From Phlegmacium glaucopus (lineage: Eukaryota; Basidiomycota; Agaricomycetes; Agaricales; Cortinariaceae), in the NCBI GenBank assembly GCA_015039465.1, contig MU130237.1, forward strand, positions 372,001 through 436,000: a stretch of 64,000 bases of DNA, written 5' to 3'. The position numbers and the translations under genes were made by a program. Within the stretch, counting starts at the first letter, position 1. Every line of letters begins with the position of its first letter. Shown in pieces: positions 47,606 to 59,878 of the stretch. Under the pieces are notes generated by a model. That model was not told where the DNA came from. It searched no databases and saw only the letters and a list, made by a program, of their open reading frames with translations.

Positions 47606-50600
47606 TCAATGTTGATAGCCGGTATACCCTTGATATGTTTGATTCCACATTGGAGTCTGACCCTGCATCCCTGTGGAAAAGGGTCAGTGCCAGGAAGTAC
47701 GTTTGGCAAAGAACGTACCAGAATGAAGTCCAAGACCCATGTTCTGGTTATTATCGTTGTCAGTTGTGAATGTGCCCGACTTCATTTGAGCGAAGACATT
47801 TGCTGGTGAGGTATTATTAGTGCCATTAGGCGGCATGTATGAAGTGGGGCCGTTGGAAGTATTGAATAGGGATGAATTCCCGTTGGGATTGAATCCAGTG
47901 GGCTCTACAAATGGAAGTTGTTCAGAAAGTAAGCTATTACTTTAGGTGAGACTGACGAATTTGAACTGGAGTGAATCCACCATTATTGCCCTGAAATGGG
48001 GAAATGGGGTTGATAGGATTGAAAATGTTACCAGTAGGTTGCGATAAAATTGGTTGAGGATTGGAGAAACCATTAGGCTGCTGCGACAAGAATGGCGGTG
48101 GAGAAAGAGAGTTCGAGAAAGGGGAACCGACTGGTTTGGTAGGAATGAAGCCGCCAAACCCTGTCTGAGTCGGTATCAAAGGCTGCAATAGGCCTTGATT
48201 GGCCGGAACCGGCGCAAATGGGCCACGGGGACCATTATAAAGTTGTGAAGATTGCGGCAAAACGGGAGCCTGGTTGACAAGGTGTTGGCCAATTGGAAAA
48301 GGAGAAGAGCCCACACCCATTCCTGTTTGAAGGCCTGAAGAAGCTGGGAGAGTGACGGTGGGCGTTATTGCACCGTTAGACTGGGCGGGGGTTGAAGACT
48401 TCCGCAGTTCACTCAATCTTGCTAGCTGTTCAAAGATATCCGATTCCGTCGTCTTAGAAAGAGTCGGGGATGCTTGCGAGGCAGGTGCTTGAGGTACAGC
48501 CGTGGGAGTAGGTTTTGGTGGCGAAGGAGCAGTAGTGGGAGTTGGCGTGGGTAATTTGGCAGTAACAGCAATGGGCGGCACGGAAGGAATTCGAGGCGTA
48601 GAGGAGGGGGATGTTGCCTTGTAAGGCCTTGTGGAACTTGGCCTATTTGTCCAAGCATCATCGTCAAAGCCGCTTTGAACAACGGAAGCAGAATTAGGTC
48701 GAGAGGGAGTCGTTATAGGGCTTTGATTAATCGCTGGGCTTAGCGTTTGTGGTGAACTTGTGCGCTGTATTTGATCGGAAGCAGATGTTATGGCCTTAAG
48801 ATCAACATTTGAAGGAGGCAGGCTTTTGCTTGGTTGTGGACGGCCGCGCCTCGGCTTTAAAACGCCTCCCGGTCCAGTAAATAGGTTAGGAGCCGCAGCC
48901 CTCGAAGACGATGAATTCTCTTGTGCTTGAAGCTGCCTTGCTAGTTCCTCGTCACGACGAAGTTGTTCTAATACCTGGGGACTAGTAGTCATCAAGTTAT
49001 CCGTTGGCTTTCGCTTCTCAATCGCCTTCGATACCCGAATGATATCGCCTTCACGCAGACCCAAAGAACGCATTGTTCCATCCGTGATGTCTCCCAGGAT
49101 GGCCTCGTCAATCTTGTCCCTTTCAAAGGATGCCGCATATCGTGTACAATCGTCCAGATCGCAACCTGCTGATAAGAAGAAATCAAACCAATCGATCTTA
49201 GGCGCCTTCTTGGGAGATGGTACGTTAACGCGTGCATTATTTGCAGCGGCTTTAGATATTGCAAGTGGTATATCGTCCTCTGAGACACGGGGTGCGCTGG
49301 TAGAACGGTTCTTTTTATCTAAGATTCGCTCCACGTAATGCATATCTTCGACAGACATTTTTTCTGAAGGAACCTCCACAATGACGCCATTGATTTTATG
49401 CAAACGAAGCTTTCCGTTGTTGAAACCCAAGAAGGCTGCTTCAACACGAAATTGGCCACTTCGATCATGCCAAACCCGAGTCTTCTCTGGATCTGGTGCA
49501 GACCCTGAGGAGGAATTGATATGAAGGCCAAGGTTATAACAAAAAAGAAACCTTACGTGCAGTATCAGATGAAGCTCTGGAGCTTGAAGCGGTAGCAGTC
49601 GAAGGCTCGCGAGCACGCGGTTGCCTGCAAAATGAATGATCAAATGGGACGTCCAAATTCACAATAAACTAGCACAAACGTCGGTGGTGAAGAGGCTCGG
49701 GCAGCAAGTGCGTCCTTTCTCTTCTGACGCTCAGCCTCCGCAGCTGCAGCAGATTCTTTCGCCTTTCGCTGCGCTTCCAGTTTGCGCGCCGCTGCAGCTT
49801 CTCTCTGTTGTCGTTCTTGTTCCTCCTGTTCCTGTCGTAGAAGGGCTGCCTCACGTTCTTTTGCAAGTTCATCAAGTTCATGGCTTGCGCTGCCCTCGGC
49901 TTCGTCCGCCGAAGATCCATTGGTCGTAATGTCACCCACGGCCTGAGTTACGGCAGATTCAATCTAACCTATTTTTCAATAGAATAGTGGAGAACATACC
50001 TCAAGATAAGACGCAGGTACAACGCCCTCCAATCCCTTTGAATTCTGACATTTCCACCACTCGTCGCCGTCCTTTTCGAGCACGGTCAAATGTTCACCCT
50101 CAGTAACGGAGAGTTCGTCGACTCCATCAGCACTGAAGTCATAAAGGGCAACAGCCACCATGATGCCTGAGGCAGGCTGGGGTTTATGTGATTCACGAGG
50201 TGGCTCTGAGATCTGCACTTCCTCCTCCTCCTCCTCCTCCTCCTCCTCCTCCTCGGGCGCTGCGGGTATAATGACTGGAGATGCGGGTGAAAAATGTACA
50301 GATGGTTTTTTCATTCTAGACGGCGCCGCATCCAAAGATGGGGGTAAATTTCTAGCAATTGGCGCATCAGGTTCTTGTGAAGTAGATGAAGAAGCCTTGG
50401 ATGAGTGCAACTTTGTGACTATGGCATCTGCATTCTCTTTAGAACCGGCGTTGAAATGAAGGCTTATCGGTGACGGTCCCTCGATGTCTATACGAACATG
50501 TTTAGACTTCTCAGCTACTACCGTTGCTATATCTTTAGTTTGCCATTTCTGAACCGGGGTCTGAATAATACGTGTGATATGAGGGCAAAGCTGGTCGCCA

Positions 50601-51396
50601 TTTGATAGTAAGCTCACCTTGTCCGCTTCGCTAGCGAAGAATACAGCACCACTGCCAATGCCCAAGGTTCCTTTCTTCTTCTTTCCTTTCTTATCGATCT
50701 CAGAAACATGCCAGGTTTGTATGTCATCTCCCACAGAAACCTTTGTAGACGCAACTCTGTCAGCCGGATCAATGTAAGTGCTGACAGGGTGGGGAGGCTG
50801 CAGATATTGAGTAACAGCAGAACAGTGGAAGAATCATACTTACAGAATCAGGGACTATGATGCGAGATGGTGCTGGCGCTGCTGATAGCTCATCCAGGAC
50901 CTCAACGTAGTTACCAGGAACGTACCCCGCCCCTCCTTCCTCTTTGGAGTTCTGCACGAGGATCCAGTCATCCTCTGTATCAAAGACCATGAGGACATCA
51001 TCTTCGTGGACAGAAATTTCACCGTGAGCAGCTGCCTCGTAGTCGTACAATGCTTTGACAATAGAAGTATGTTCCGCCTGTGGCTGGGGTTAGCAACATG
51101 CTTATACGAAAGTCTATAGGATTCAGGACTCACTTGTTCGACGTATGCCGCAGGAACCAATCCAATGGGACTATCTGTATCTTGAGAGGTACCTTTAATC
51201 TTGACTTTCCACCATCTGAATGACTTTAGTGGAATGGAAGGGAACTATACCAAGGAACGACTGACTCTTCGTCAACCCTCTCGATGAGGAGTAGCAATTG
51301 GTTTTCTTCAATTGCGATCTCGTCTTCAGATTGAGGTTCATAATTGTACGATGCTTTGAGAATGGCTAAATAAATCTCTGGGTCTTGAGTAGCCAT
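47606..51396 (-). CDS. SLA1: Actin/endocytosis adaptor SLA1 (SH3-SHD1-SHD2)
   Basis: ATG 51396 (MATQDPEIYLAILKASYNYE) begins the first SH3 domain; the second is IVKALYDYEAAAHGEISVHE to GYVPGNYVEV, and the third MVAVALYDFSADGVDELSVT to GVVPASYLEV. A basic coiled region, SHD1 (VWHDRSGQFRVEAAFLGF), SHD2 (KIDWFDFFLSAGCDLDDCTR, a SAM-like fold) and a long Pro/Ser/Thr/Gln-rich tail with repeated QPTG/QTG words follow (LIPTQTGFGG, LSQPTGNIF), substrates of Ark/Prk kinases in yeast. The last exon, 47670-47606 after a 48-nt intron, ends MWNQTYQGYTGYQH. A pure GAG run (50221-50254) encodes about 12 glutamates. Sla1 binds NPFxD cargo signals and links clathrin coats to actin. Confidence 0.94.
50221..50254. 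repeat. (CTC)n microsatellite inside SLA1
   Basis: An uninterrupted CTC/GAG trinucleotide run encodes a poly-glutamate tract on the minus strand, between the PH-like and third SH3 regions. Such runs vary in length between strains. Confidence 0.9.
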
Positions 51397-51435
51397 TGTG
51401 GTACAGGAGTAATACAGCCAAAGGATGTGACAACT

Positions 51436-51457
51436 GTGATCTGCGATTACAGATCAC
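51436..51457. repeat. Perfect inverted repeat 1 in SLA1/SUP35 promoter
   Basis: The 8-bp arms GTGATCTG and CAGATCAC are separated by CGATTA, 40 bp upstream of the SLA1 ATG. Confidence 0.85.
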
Positions 51458-51463
51458 TTATTT

Positions 51464-51481
51464 AATATCAATACTGATATT
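51464..51481. repeat. Perfect inverted repeat 2 in SLA1/SUP35 promoter
   Basis: The 7-bp arms AATATCA and TGATATT are separated by ATAC, seven bases after inverted repeat 1. Confidence 0.8.
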
Positions 51482-51557
51482 ACTGCAGTCTTATTCTAGA
51501 TCTTCAATTGCAACTGAGTAAAGATCGAGTCAGCTGGTTTGGAAGAAGCAACGGTAC

Positions 51558-51583
51558 CGATTCAAAATTATAATTTTGAATCG
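51558..51583. repeat. Perfect 26-bp palindrome in SLA1/SUP35 promoter
   Basis: The half CGATTCAAAATTA is followed without a spacer by its exact reverse complement. It lies 44 bp upstream of the SUP35 ATG, so it may fall in the promoter or in the 5' untranslated leader. Confidence 0.92.
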
Positions 51584-51627
51584 TGATTCGACTGATCAGA
51601 TAACGAGCCTTTCTCTTACCGACCACC

Positions 51628-53691
51628 ATGAGTAAACTCAATGCCGGAGCTTTTTCGTTCATTCCAGGTCGAGGTTTTATAGCTCCTCAGCCTTCTCAAA
51701 GCCAACCACCACCACCACCTCTCGAAAGGCCAGAGCAGACCGAAGTTCCTCGTCCTGCTCCAACCATCTCTCTCAATATCGGAGGAACCCCATCACCTAC
51801 ACCCGCACCCGCAACTTCTGTAACTCCGGTAGCTCAACCTGCAAAACCGTCCTCGCAAGCGTCGGAAGTGCCCTCAAGCCTTCCCTCCCATACAAAAAAG
51901 ACGGACATTTCTGCCTCCATTAAACCTTCTAAAATCTTCACAACGGAGAGAGCGAAGACAGATACCAATGCAATCGCGCAGGAAGTAAAAGCTGTTGCAG
52001 ATAGAGAGGTTTTAGAAGATCTTTTTGGTACATGTAAGCATGATTCCTACCATTTTCAAAACTTTTAACTGAGAAACCCTATAAATTTAGTGAAGGAGCA
52101 TTTGAACATTGTCTTCGTTGGTCACGTTGACGCCGGGAAAAGTACGATGGGTGGTAATCTTCTCTTCATTACAGGGATGGTCGACAAGAGGACCATGGAA
52201 AAATTAGAACGCGAGGCAAAGGAAGCCGGACGAGAGTCGTGGTATTTGAGCTGGGCTCTAGATTCCACACCCCAAGAGCGAGCGAAAGGGAAAACTGTTG
52301 AAGTGGGCCGTGCTTTTTTTGAGACAGACCAACGTCGGTACACTATCCTGGACGCTCCTGGTCACAAAACATTTGTCCCGTCTATGATCTCGGGTGCAGC
52401 ACAAGCAGATGTTGCCATTCTGGTCATTTCAGCTCGAAAAGGCGAATTCGAGACTGGGTTTGAACGAGGTGGACAAACTCGTGAGCACATCATGCTGGTG
52501 AAGACCGCTGGTGTTTCCAAAGTCGTTGTAGCGATCAACAAAATGGACGACTCCACAGTGACTTGGGACAAGGCTCGATATGATGAAATTAAGGATAAAT
52601 TGACTCCATTCATTAAAGCTGCCGGTTTTAACCCCAAGACAGACGTGACCTTCATACCAGTTTCCGCTTATACAGGACTTAATCTCAAAGACAGGCTCAC
52701 GAAATCCGTGTGCACTTGGTATGAGTGAGTGGACCCTCTGTTCTGTTTTTAAATTCAACCTCACCATTTTTCAAGTGGGCCTTCGTTTCTGGAACATCTT
52801 GATCACATGCCGATGGTGAATCGTCAAATAAATGCCCCCCTTATGATGCCCGTATCTGAGAAATACAAAGACATGGGTACCATCATCGTTGGAAAGATTG
52901 AATCGGGCCATGTTCGAAAGGGCGACAGTCTTATTCTTATGCCGAACAAAGATTCCGTCGAGGTCGCTGCCATATACACAGAGATGGAAGAAGAGGTATC
53001 TCAAGCCATGTGCGGTGATAACGTCAGGCTACGGCTCCGTGGTGTCGAAGACGAAGACATCACCCCAGGCTTTGTGCTCACCAGCCCACTCAAACCTATT
53101 CATGCAGTGCGTCGATTTGAGGCTCAGCTGGCCATATTGGAACATAAAAGCATTATTTGCGCTGGGTATTCTGCCGTCATGCATATCCACACACTTGCTG
53201 AGGAAGTGACTTTGCCAGTACGTCTAGCTATCTTGCACAGTGGCCGGCATTGAACATTGTGTATAGGCTCTTCTTCACTACTTTGACAAAGCTACTGGAC
53301 GGAAATCAAAGAAACCCCCTCAATTTGCCAAGAAAGGTTCGGAGCTTTCATTTACTGTTCTGAGTACAGGTCAGCTCATAAATAGCTAGGTCAGAAAATT
53401 GTTGCTCTTATCGAAGCGGCGGCGCCAGTCTGCGTCGAGAAATTCGTTGATTACCCACAGCTTGGTCGGTTTACATTACGAGATGAGGGTATGTTCCATT
53501 TAACTATCTTTCCACAAAAATAAACATTTTATTTTGACAGGGAGAACTATTGCTATTGGAAAGGTTTGTATAATGGGCTCGTAGCTTTATTTTTATCTGC
53601 TCACGAGGTGTTACAGATCACCAAACTCATCGAGCAAAGTACAATCGATGAAGTAGCCGAAGGCGTCTCGAATGTCTCGATCAACAATTAA
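51628..53691 (+). CDS. SUP35: Translation release factor eRF3
   Basis: Exons are 51628-52033, 52091-52724, 52776-53217, 53267-53336, 53390-53488, 53541-53563 (23 nt) and 53617-53691, giving 582 aa. The N-terminal part, about 135 residues, is Pro/Ser/Thr rich and starts MSKLNAGAFSFIPGRGF, which fits a PAM2 poly(A)-binding-protein motif. The GTPase domain has VGHVDAGKST (G1), TVEVGRAFFE region (G2), DAPGHKTFVP (G3) and NKMDDS (G4). Domains 2 and 3 follow: SFLEHLDHMPMVNRQINAP, KIESGHVRKGDSLILMPN, RRFEAQLAILEHKSIICAGY, APVCVEKFVDYPQLGRFTLR and TIAIGKITKLI. eRF3 is the GTPase partner of eRF1 in stop-codon recognition and release. Confidence 0.97.
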
Positions 53692-54026
53692 GTCGTCTTG
53701 ACAAGGCTATCTTGGGCCCTGTTACCTCTACGAATACGAACGGCGATGATATGGGAAAGCTAGCAAGCACCAAATGAACTAAAGGATTCCGAGATAAGTT
53801 ATGAGACTCCCAGTAACATCGTTCGCATTAATCTTCCAAAATTCATACTTCACCGCATCTGAATGAGTTACTTGACGTGTATATCTGTAGAGTTTGTGCA
53901 TGCTTCTATTTGAATTTATTATATTGTACTTGTCAGTTAGTACCAAGGACGCTTGTTTATGGGTGTATTTTCCGAAGGGCCGTGAGGCTCACTTTTATGC
54001 CATGATTTGCAAACATCTAGTTGACT
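53692..54026. other. Spacer between SUP35 and RTP1
   Basis: The 335 bp hold the SUP35 3' region and the RTP1 promoter, both plus-strand. No coding exon or recognisable element was found. Confidence 0.5.
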
Positions 54027-57000
54027 ATGACCACACCAGCTAAAGAACTTGCTACAACCCTTGCTGAGGGTGCTTGTCTTTTAGAAACTTCCTCGACTCC
54101 CACTAATTCTCTGGATTTGAAGTCGGTTCTGCGCAGCCGTTTGTTGAAATATTATGACTGTTTGGAAAACCAGGATGGAGTGAAGAAGTTAAGAGAATCT
54201 TCAACATTGGAAGAGGTGCAACTTTTGACTGCCAAAGAGGCGCTTTCTGTGGTTCAGAAGGTACACAATATTTTGGACATTGAGGATGCGAAAACCGATG
54301 GAACACCTGATCAAGTGCCCTCTATTGGAACCCGAGACCTTGCGCAGTTGCGCACTTTACTTTCCCTCATATTTAAGTGGGGCATTGAACCAGTGTTCAA
54401 TCGGGTGGCTCTAGCGCTGCCGGGTCCGCCAATCAACACTACAAATGCGGGAGCAAAAATAGTCGACGTCTCCCAAAACTCGGATGACTATCGATTTCTT
54501 GCTGAGTTCGTTACTTCCGTGTTTCTCTTGATATTCCCCCGAGGTGTACAAGGGCAGATATCGCAGACACTGATAACAACTACAATTTTGTCTCGTCATG
54601 TCTCGGACCTTCTCAACCCATCCATTGCGCTAGGATGGCTTCCAGAGCCTATATCGTCAAGTTCATTGCCAATCATACACGAGATGAGATTCTTTGTCAT
54701 CCACTTGTTGAAGTTGTACGTCTAGTATTATTTTGCATTAGGCACATTAAATGATATCCATCAGCCTATCCCCTGCACAGACAATATCAGCCCTTGGGAC
54801 TATCATATCTGCGCCCTGCCCAGCACATGTTCGTAAAACTGGCTCTTTCCTCCTTACAAAACAACTTTTAAGACCGCATGGCGTTCGAGGACTGTTAGAT
54901 GTTATGTTCGGTGAGGAAACCCTATTGGATGACGGGATAAGGCTTCAAAAGCAAGAGCATATTGCACGCATTTTGATGACGATTCCGGCGAACATGAAGG
55001 CGACGGTGAGCGACGCCTCTCTTTCTTTTCTTTTAATTCACCATGAAAATAAAATGTTTAGGAGTATTATTCACTTATTTTCCCTCGGGTCATACATCTT
55101 CTTTCAAGCAATAGACTAGCAAGCCATAGGCAAGCCGCTTCGTTTACCATATATCGAGCCATCATCTCCGATGAACAAGCACAGTATCAAGACGCAGCCT
55201 CGATCATTCTTGCGATGCTGCATGATCCTTTCTTGAAAGTTGTGGATCCTTCTGAGCAAAGGCTTGCAAACACAATGGAGCCTTCTGAAGCTTTGTCTTC
55301 AATTAGTACGTTGATTTCCAACACGGAACCTTCGCCCATCTTCATCTCTAAGATACTGTCACCGATTCTGCCATCTTTGTATCTCTTGTCATACAATCTT
55401 GCTCAGTTCAAGACCGCGGATCCACAACTCAAGGCGTCCATCAACGGGCTCTTGTTGTCTTGGGGGAAAATTGTTGATCAACCAGAAGGAATAAATGTAT
55501 TGTGGTCCATTCTGGAGGCAAGGCAAAACAGTGAATGGAAATACAACACTGATGGGCAACTTTGGAGATTTCAATTGTGAGTCCATGTTTTAATCGCTAT
55601 CTGCTTCTGATACTAGAGACAGGGCTAAGGGGCCTTCGTCATTGTCAATTCTAATGCCCAACGATATTCAACAAGATACTGACTCTGTTGACACGAATCT
55701 ATTTGATTTCTATCCTGACCCTGCCCATTTTGTCGACTTTCTGAAGACCATTGAGCGCGGGGACATAGTGTCTGACATTTTTATTCAAATTCTGGAGAGC
55801 TATCGGAGCCTGAAAAGCGACGCTAACGAGGACTCCATGAGGTGCACCCGTTCCCATTTCCTACTTAACACAAAAGTAACATATTTCAAACAGAACTCTG
55901 CATAAGCTGCAAATTATTATGCAGATGCAAAAACGGTTGTTATCTGGAGACACTGCTTCCAATATTCTTCGCAATCCAGATCATTTACTATCGTTTATAT
56001 TACACGTCTTGGAATCTGCCACAATTCCCGTCAAAAACGATGGAGAGGATGGTTTCAAGAATGAGCGCTTTCGGCTCGACGAAGACGATGACGATGACAG
56101 TGACGATGAAACCCCAGACTCCGAAGTAGTTGGACCCGATGATGAGATGATAGAAACCGCCATTAGCTTACTTCTTGCTATCCTTGAAGGTAATCAATCG
56201 TCTCATTTTGTCCATTGTCTTGCTCAAGCAAAAACTATGCCTAGCTAATGTTAAACCGTCAACGAACGCTTATCCCATCTTCGACGAGATATTTTCCAAA
56301 ATGGAGATTTTAGCTATCAACGGTTCATCGTCTGTACGGCCGTTGGCAAGAGAAGCCAGATTGGTTATCACGGCGAGACTGGCAGATACACCGAAACTCA
56401 ATAAATTATCCAGCCATGAAGAGCAAGTACAGCAAACGTATCAAAAGGCATTGAAATTATTACAAGATCCCATTCTCCCTGTTCGTGCCCATGGTCTTCT
56501 CCTTTTGCGACACCTGGTATCCCCACCAGCAAGTGACGGAAAAAGAGGGCCTCAATCAATCAATCAATCACTGGTCCCTGCCATTCTTTCCATTTTTCTT
56601 CAAGCTGTTCAAGACGACGACTCCTATATCTTCTTAAATGCAGTTCAAGGGCTCGCAGCAATGGTTGACACATTTGGAAAAGATGTCCTCCAAAGCCTCA
56701 TGTATAGTTATGCCGGCGGCCTGGACGGCCTAGGCGCGGGCAATCTCTCTCAGCAGGACGTTGATATCCGAACAAGAGTTGGAGAGGCTTTGAATATAGT
56801 TATCAATCGTTGCGGAAGTGCCTTAGGCATCTATGGTATGTCGTTATGTCGTGAGTAGTCAAACAAAAGCTAATGCCAGGCATCAGTGGATATTCTAGTG
56901 CCCCGTTTGTTTGCGATCGTCCGATCATCTGATATTCCAACCGCTTTGCGGACATCATCGCTTTCACTGTTATCAACTTGCATCAACACATTCCCTTTAG

Positions 57001-57446
57001 CTGTATTGCCATATGTGGAGGATCTTTCTAGTGCTATGATTGATCTTTTGCAGATTGAAAGTGTGCCTCTTGCACATGATCATAAGGCAAAGACCAAAGC
57101 GCCAATCAATTTGACAGGAAAAGACTCCGAACCTTCTGAGGATAGTGAGCCGATTGTCGAACCACAGACCATGGATTCAAACCCAACTTCAAAGAACCCC
57201 AAGTTCCCCCCTCTACGGCGAGCCGCCATCCACTTCTTATCGCTACTCATACAGGTGGCCACTAGGCAGTTATATGATCAGCTAGGGACTGATTTGCCCG
57301 TGATTTTTCCTCGAGTACTTTTCGACCGATTGAGGGTCACACTAGGATATGTCTCTTCATCGGATGCAGACAATGTTGTCAGACTCATGGCAAGAGATGC
57401 TACAGAGGGCCTAAAACAATTGCAGCGGGCAACTTTGGGGATCTGA
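54027..57446 (+). CDS. RTP1: RNA polymerase II assembly factor RTP1 (TANGO6-like, HEAT repeats)
   Basis: The ATG is 54027 (MTTPAKELATTLAEGACLLE), preceded in frame by a TTG only. The protein is an all-helical HEAT-type scaffold. The RTP1 C-terminal domains are clear: PVRAHGLLLLRHLVSPP, FLQAVQDDDSYIFLNAVQGL, VDTFGKDVLQSLMYSYAGGL and VGEALNIVINRCGSALGIY, then across an intron VDILVPRLFAIVRSSDIPTA, RTSSLSLLSTCINTFPLAVL and RRAAIHFLSLLIQVA, ending QLQRATLGI. An acidic run (DEDDDDDSDDETPDSE) lies before the C-terminal domains. Rtp1 in yeast and TANGO6 in animals assist assembly and nuclear import of RNA polymerase II. Confidence 0.85.
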
Positions 57447-57652
57447 TTCTATCTTTCCTACAGCTTGACACGCGCAATGATATTAAATGATGTCTACCCC
57501 GTATCTGTCCTAGTCGCAGTAATCTATAGCAAGGACTAAGTCAATAAGAGGTATTATCAATATGGGTTCGATAAGAGAAGAGACAGCTTCAGTGAGAAAC
57601 CCTGAAGTCATCGAACAAGTGCACGAGTGCGCTGCTTAGAACCGAGAAGTCA

Positions 57653-58269
57653 TTAATGCGGAGTAACAGACGTGTTCGTGGAATTTATGGTTCCTACGAC
57701 TCGGCTGATCTCATCAATGCGGCGTATAAAGTTTTTCCACTTGGAACTCCCAACGCCCAACAATGAAGACTGTTCACCCCCATTCACCCTTGAACCTTCT
57801 AGCTTTAAGAATGGATTGGAAATAGAGGAATAATATGCCATATGCAAGGCTTTGAATATCTGTAGTGCCGTGTGTCAAACTAGAATGATAAATATCAGAA
57901 AGAAAATGGTTACTATTATGATCTCAGCGTCTCGGACGACCGAGTCAGTCAGCGGCAAAGCTATGACAATCTTGACCTTCAAAGGCGTGATATACCCATA
58001 GACGGCGACGTCTTCCATGGCAAATAACAGGCCCAGGTAGCATTCACAAGCCTTTCCCGCAGCGGTTACTATCCGCGAGGGTTAGTATACCTTTGTGTAT
58101 CCAGAACGGAGTGAAACCATGAACCTCTTTCCTCGATGATATCCAAGCTAGTGTGAGCAATATAATGATATTTGACAGGTTCCTCTTGCTTAATGAAAGT
58201 TCTTATGAGGACGGGGTAGTTTTGTGGTGAAATAAAGGCGACCGCATTGAGCTTGAGATTGGGAGGCAT
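57653..58269 (-). CDS. TCA17: TRAPP complex subunit, TCA17/TRAPPC2L type
   Basis: ATG 58269 (MPPNLKLNAVAFISPQNYPV) to the stop at 57653, about three exons. Spliced blocks are VKYHYIAHTSLDIIEER, AAGKACECYLGLLFAMEDVA, VYGYITPLKVKIVIALPL, then IFKALHMAYYSSISNPFLKL and KWKNFIRRIDEISRVVG, which is the longin-like sedlin fold with the family-specific HMAYY...NPFLKL. The length is near 160 aa. The subunit helps assemble TRAPP II/III, the exchange factors for Ypt/Rab GTPases in Golgi traffic. Confidence 0.92.
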
Positions 58270-58432
58270 GAAGCTCAAAAAAACGATGATGTGCGTAGTT
58301 TACTCACGGCGGCGGCCCGCCAGTACCGCCATATCAAAAATAAATATCAATATTTTACTACTTTATAACAAGGGGATGGATAGCCTAATGAAATCCATAT
58401 ATCAGATCTAATTTCATGGCTAGCGAGATGTT

Positions 58433-59709
58433 TCAACTTACTCTCTTTGTAATTTCAAAGATCCTGCGTTGACTGGCGAAAAGAATGGCAGCAGTCAAAA
58501 CACTCTGCACAATCTTGCTACCGATGCCCTTGTAAAGCCCTTCAACCCCCTCTTCTTTTAAGATAATGAGTAAACCATCAAGTGACGATTTATATTTTAA
58601 AGCGGTAGCCGATCCTGCTTGCAGTCTGCTTTTCATAACACTGTGCCCGTAACTGGTCAGGCTTGAATCGTAAAGGTGGTGAAATAAACACACATGTATG
58701 GATACGTGATGCTCGTAGCGACTGCAGAAATATGTTAGACAATAAATCTCGAGAAACACATTGAGCAGGCTTACCCAATTTTGAGATGGCGCCAAGGAAG
58801 AAAAAGTCTAGATCAGACAGTACTGCAAGTGCAGTGGCAGCGCCAGCCGCATGAAGCTTACTCGTACGTCTGGCGATCAGCGAGTTTTTAAGTTGTTCGA
58901 ATGCTGTATATTGAATGATTGGGTTGATGACAAGAACTAAAGCAGGTCCAAGTCCTCGCCAAAATGCACTAAGGAACATTCAGACTGTTATTATAATATC
59001 CATGAAAACCTTACCCAAGCCCGTCTTTAGCAAGAATGCTTTGAACTGTGTCAAAAAATCCTAGCTTCTTGAGAGTGCCTGGTTGATTTGCAGTGTTTCC
59101 CAAGGTACGAACAGCCTGCGAAGTTTGAATCACCCAGATTGGATTGCTGATGATGGTCGTTGCAGAGCCTGTATGGGTTAATTGAGATTGTTTCGCACAG
59201 CAAGGGATTAAGGAATCCACCTGCGATCAACCCAGCAAGTATAGATTCCAAGGTACTGAGGCCCTTGCCTCCGGCAGTTCTTGAGCGAAGAAGTGTTTCC
59301 CTCGAACGTTCATAGAAATAATAGTACACGCTGATTATTTTTTTTAATTGAGGTCGAAGCCGAGTACATAGGCCATACCCATTTGTGATAGCAATGCCTA
59401 AGAGACTTGAGTTCAGGCCGCTGTACAGACCCAGGACTCCCTCTCGCTTGATGATGTCAATGATCGCTTGGTAGGTGGACTAACGGATAAATTGTTCAAC
59501 AGCAGTCAGAGCAAGAGGCTAGAGCGTACTTTTTGCTCATTCTTAGTCTCTACTGCCGCTCGAGTAGAAAGAAAGGTCAAGGGACTGACAGAATTTTATA
59601 ATTTGAAGGTCAAATTCCGATGGAGGTTAAATTGGGCTCACTAGGTCGCGGTCATTGCCAGAATGCCTCCCGCAGCACCAGCAATCGAATGGATAGCAGA
59701 ATCGCTCAT
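58433..59709 (-). CDS. ANT1: Peroxisomal adenine nucleotide carrier (ANT1/PMP47 type)
   Basis: ATG 59709 (MSDSAIHSIAGAAGGILAMT) to a TGA at 58433. Three mitochondrial-carrier repeats are read across the exons: TYPLTFLSTRAAVETKNEQK with YQAIIDIIKREGVLGLYSGL; SATTIISNPIWVIQTSQAVR with VQSILAKDGLGAFWRGLGPA; and VATSITYPYIVMKSRLQAG with LIILKEEGVEGLYKGIGSKI. The variant signatures without the usual acidic residue (YPLTFLSTR, NPIWVI, YPYIVMKSR) are those of peroxisomal Ant1/PMP47, which exchanges cytosolic ATP for AMP so that fatty acids can be activated inside peroxisomes. The last residues (KRVS) may change if a further intron at GTAAGT is used. Confidence 0.92.
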
Positions 59710-59878
59710 TTTATTAGGTCAAGCGTGATGCCAAAGGTGGTAGAAGGGTGCGGAACGGCAGAAGTAGGTCAATCATAGTTCGGGACTCGGTTAGGGGACC
59801 AATCAAATCACATGTCATTATGGTCATTGATCATTTGGATAGCATCGTGTTTATACATAGTAGTTTCCATTATCAGTT

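Noticed and set aside
50160..50459. Plus-strand frame with poly-Ser
   Set aside because: It is the opposite strand of the poly-Glu tract in SLA1.
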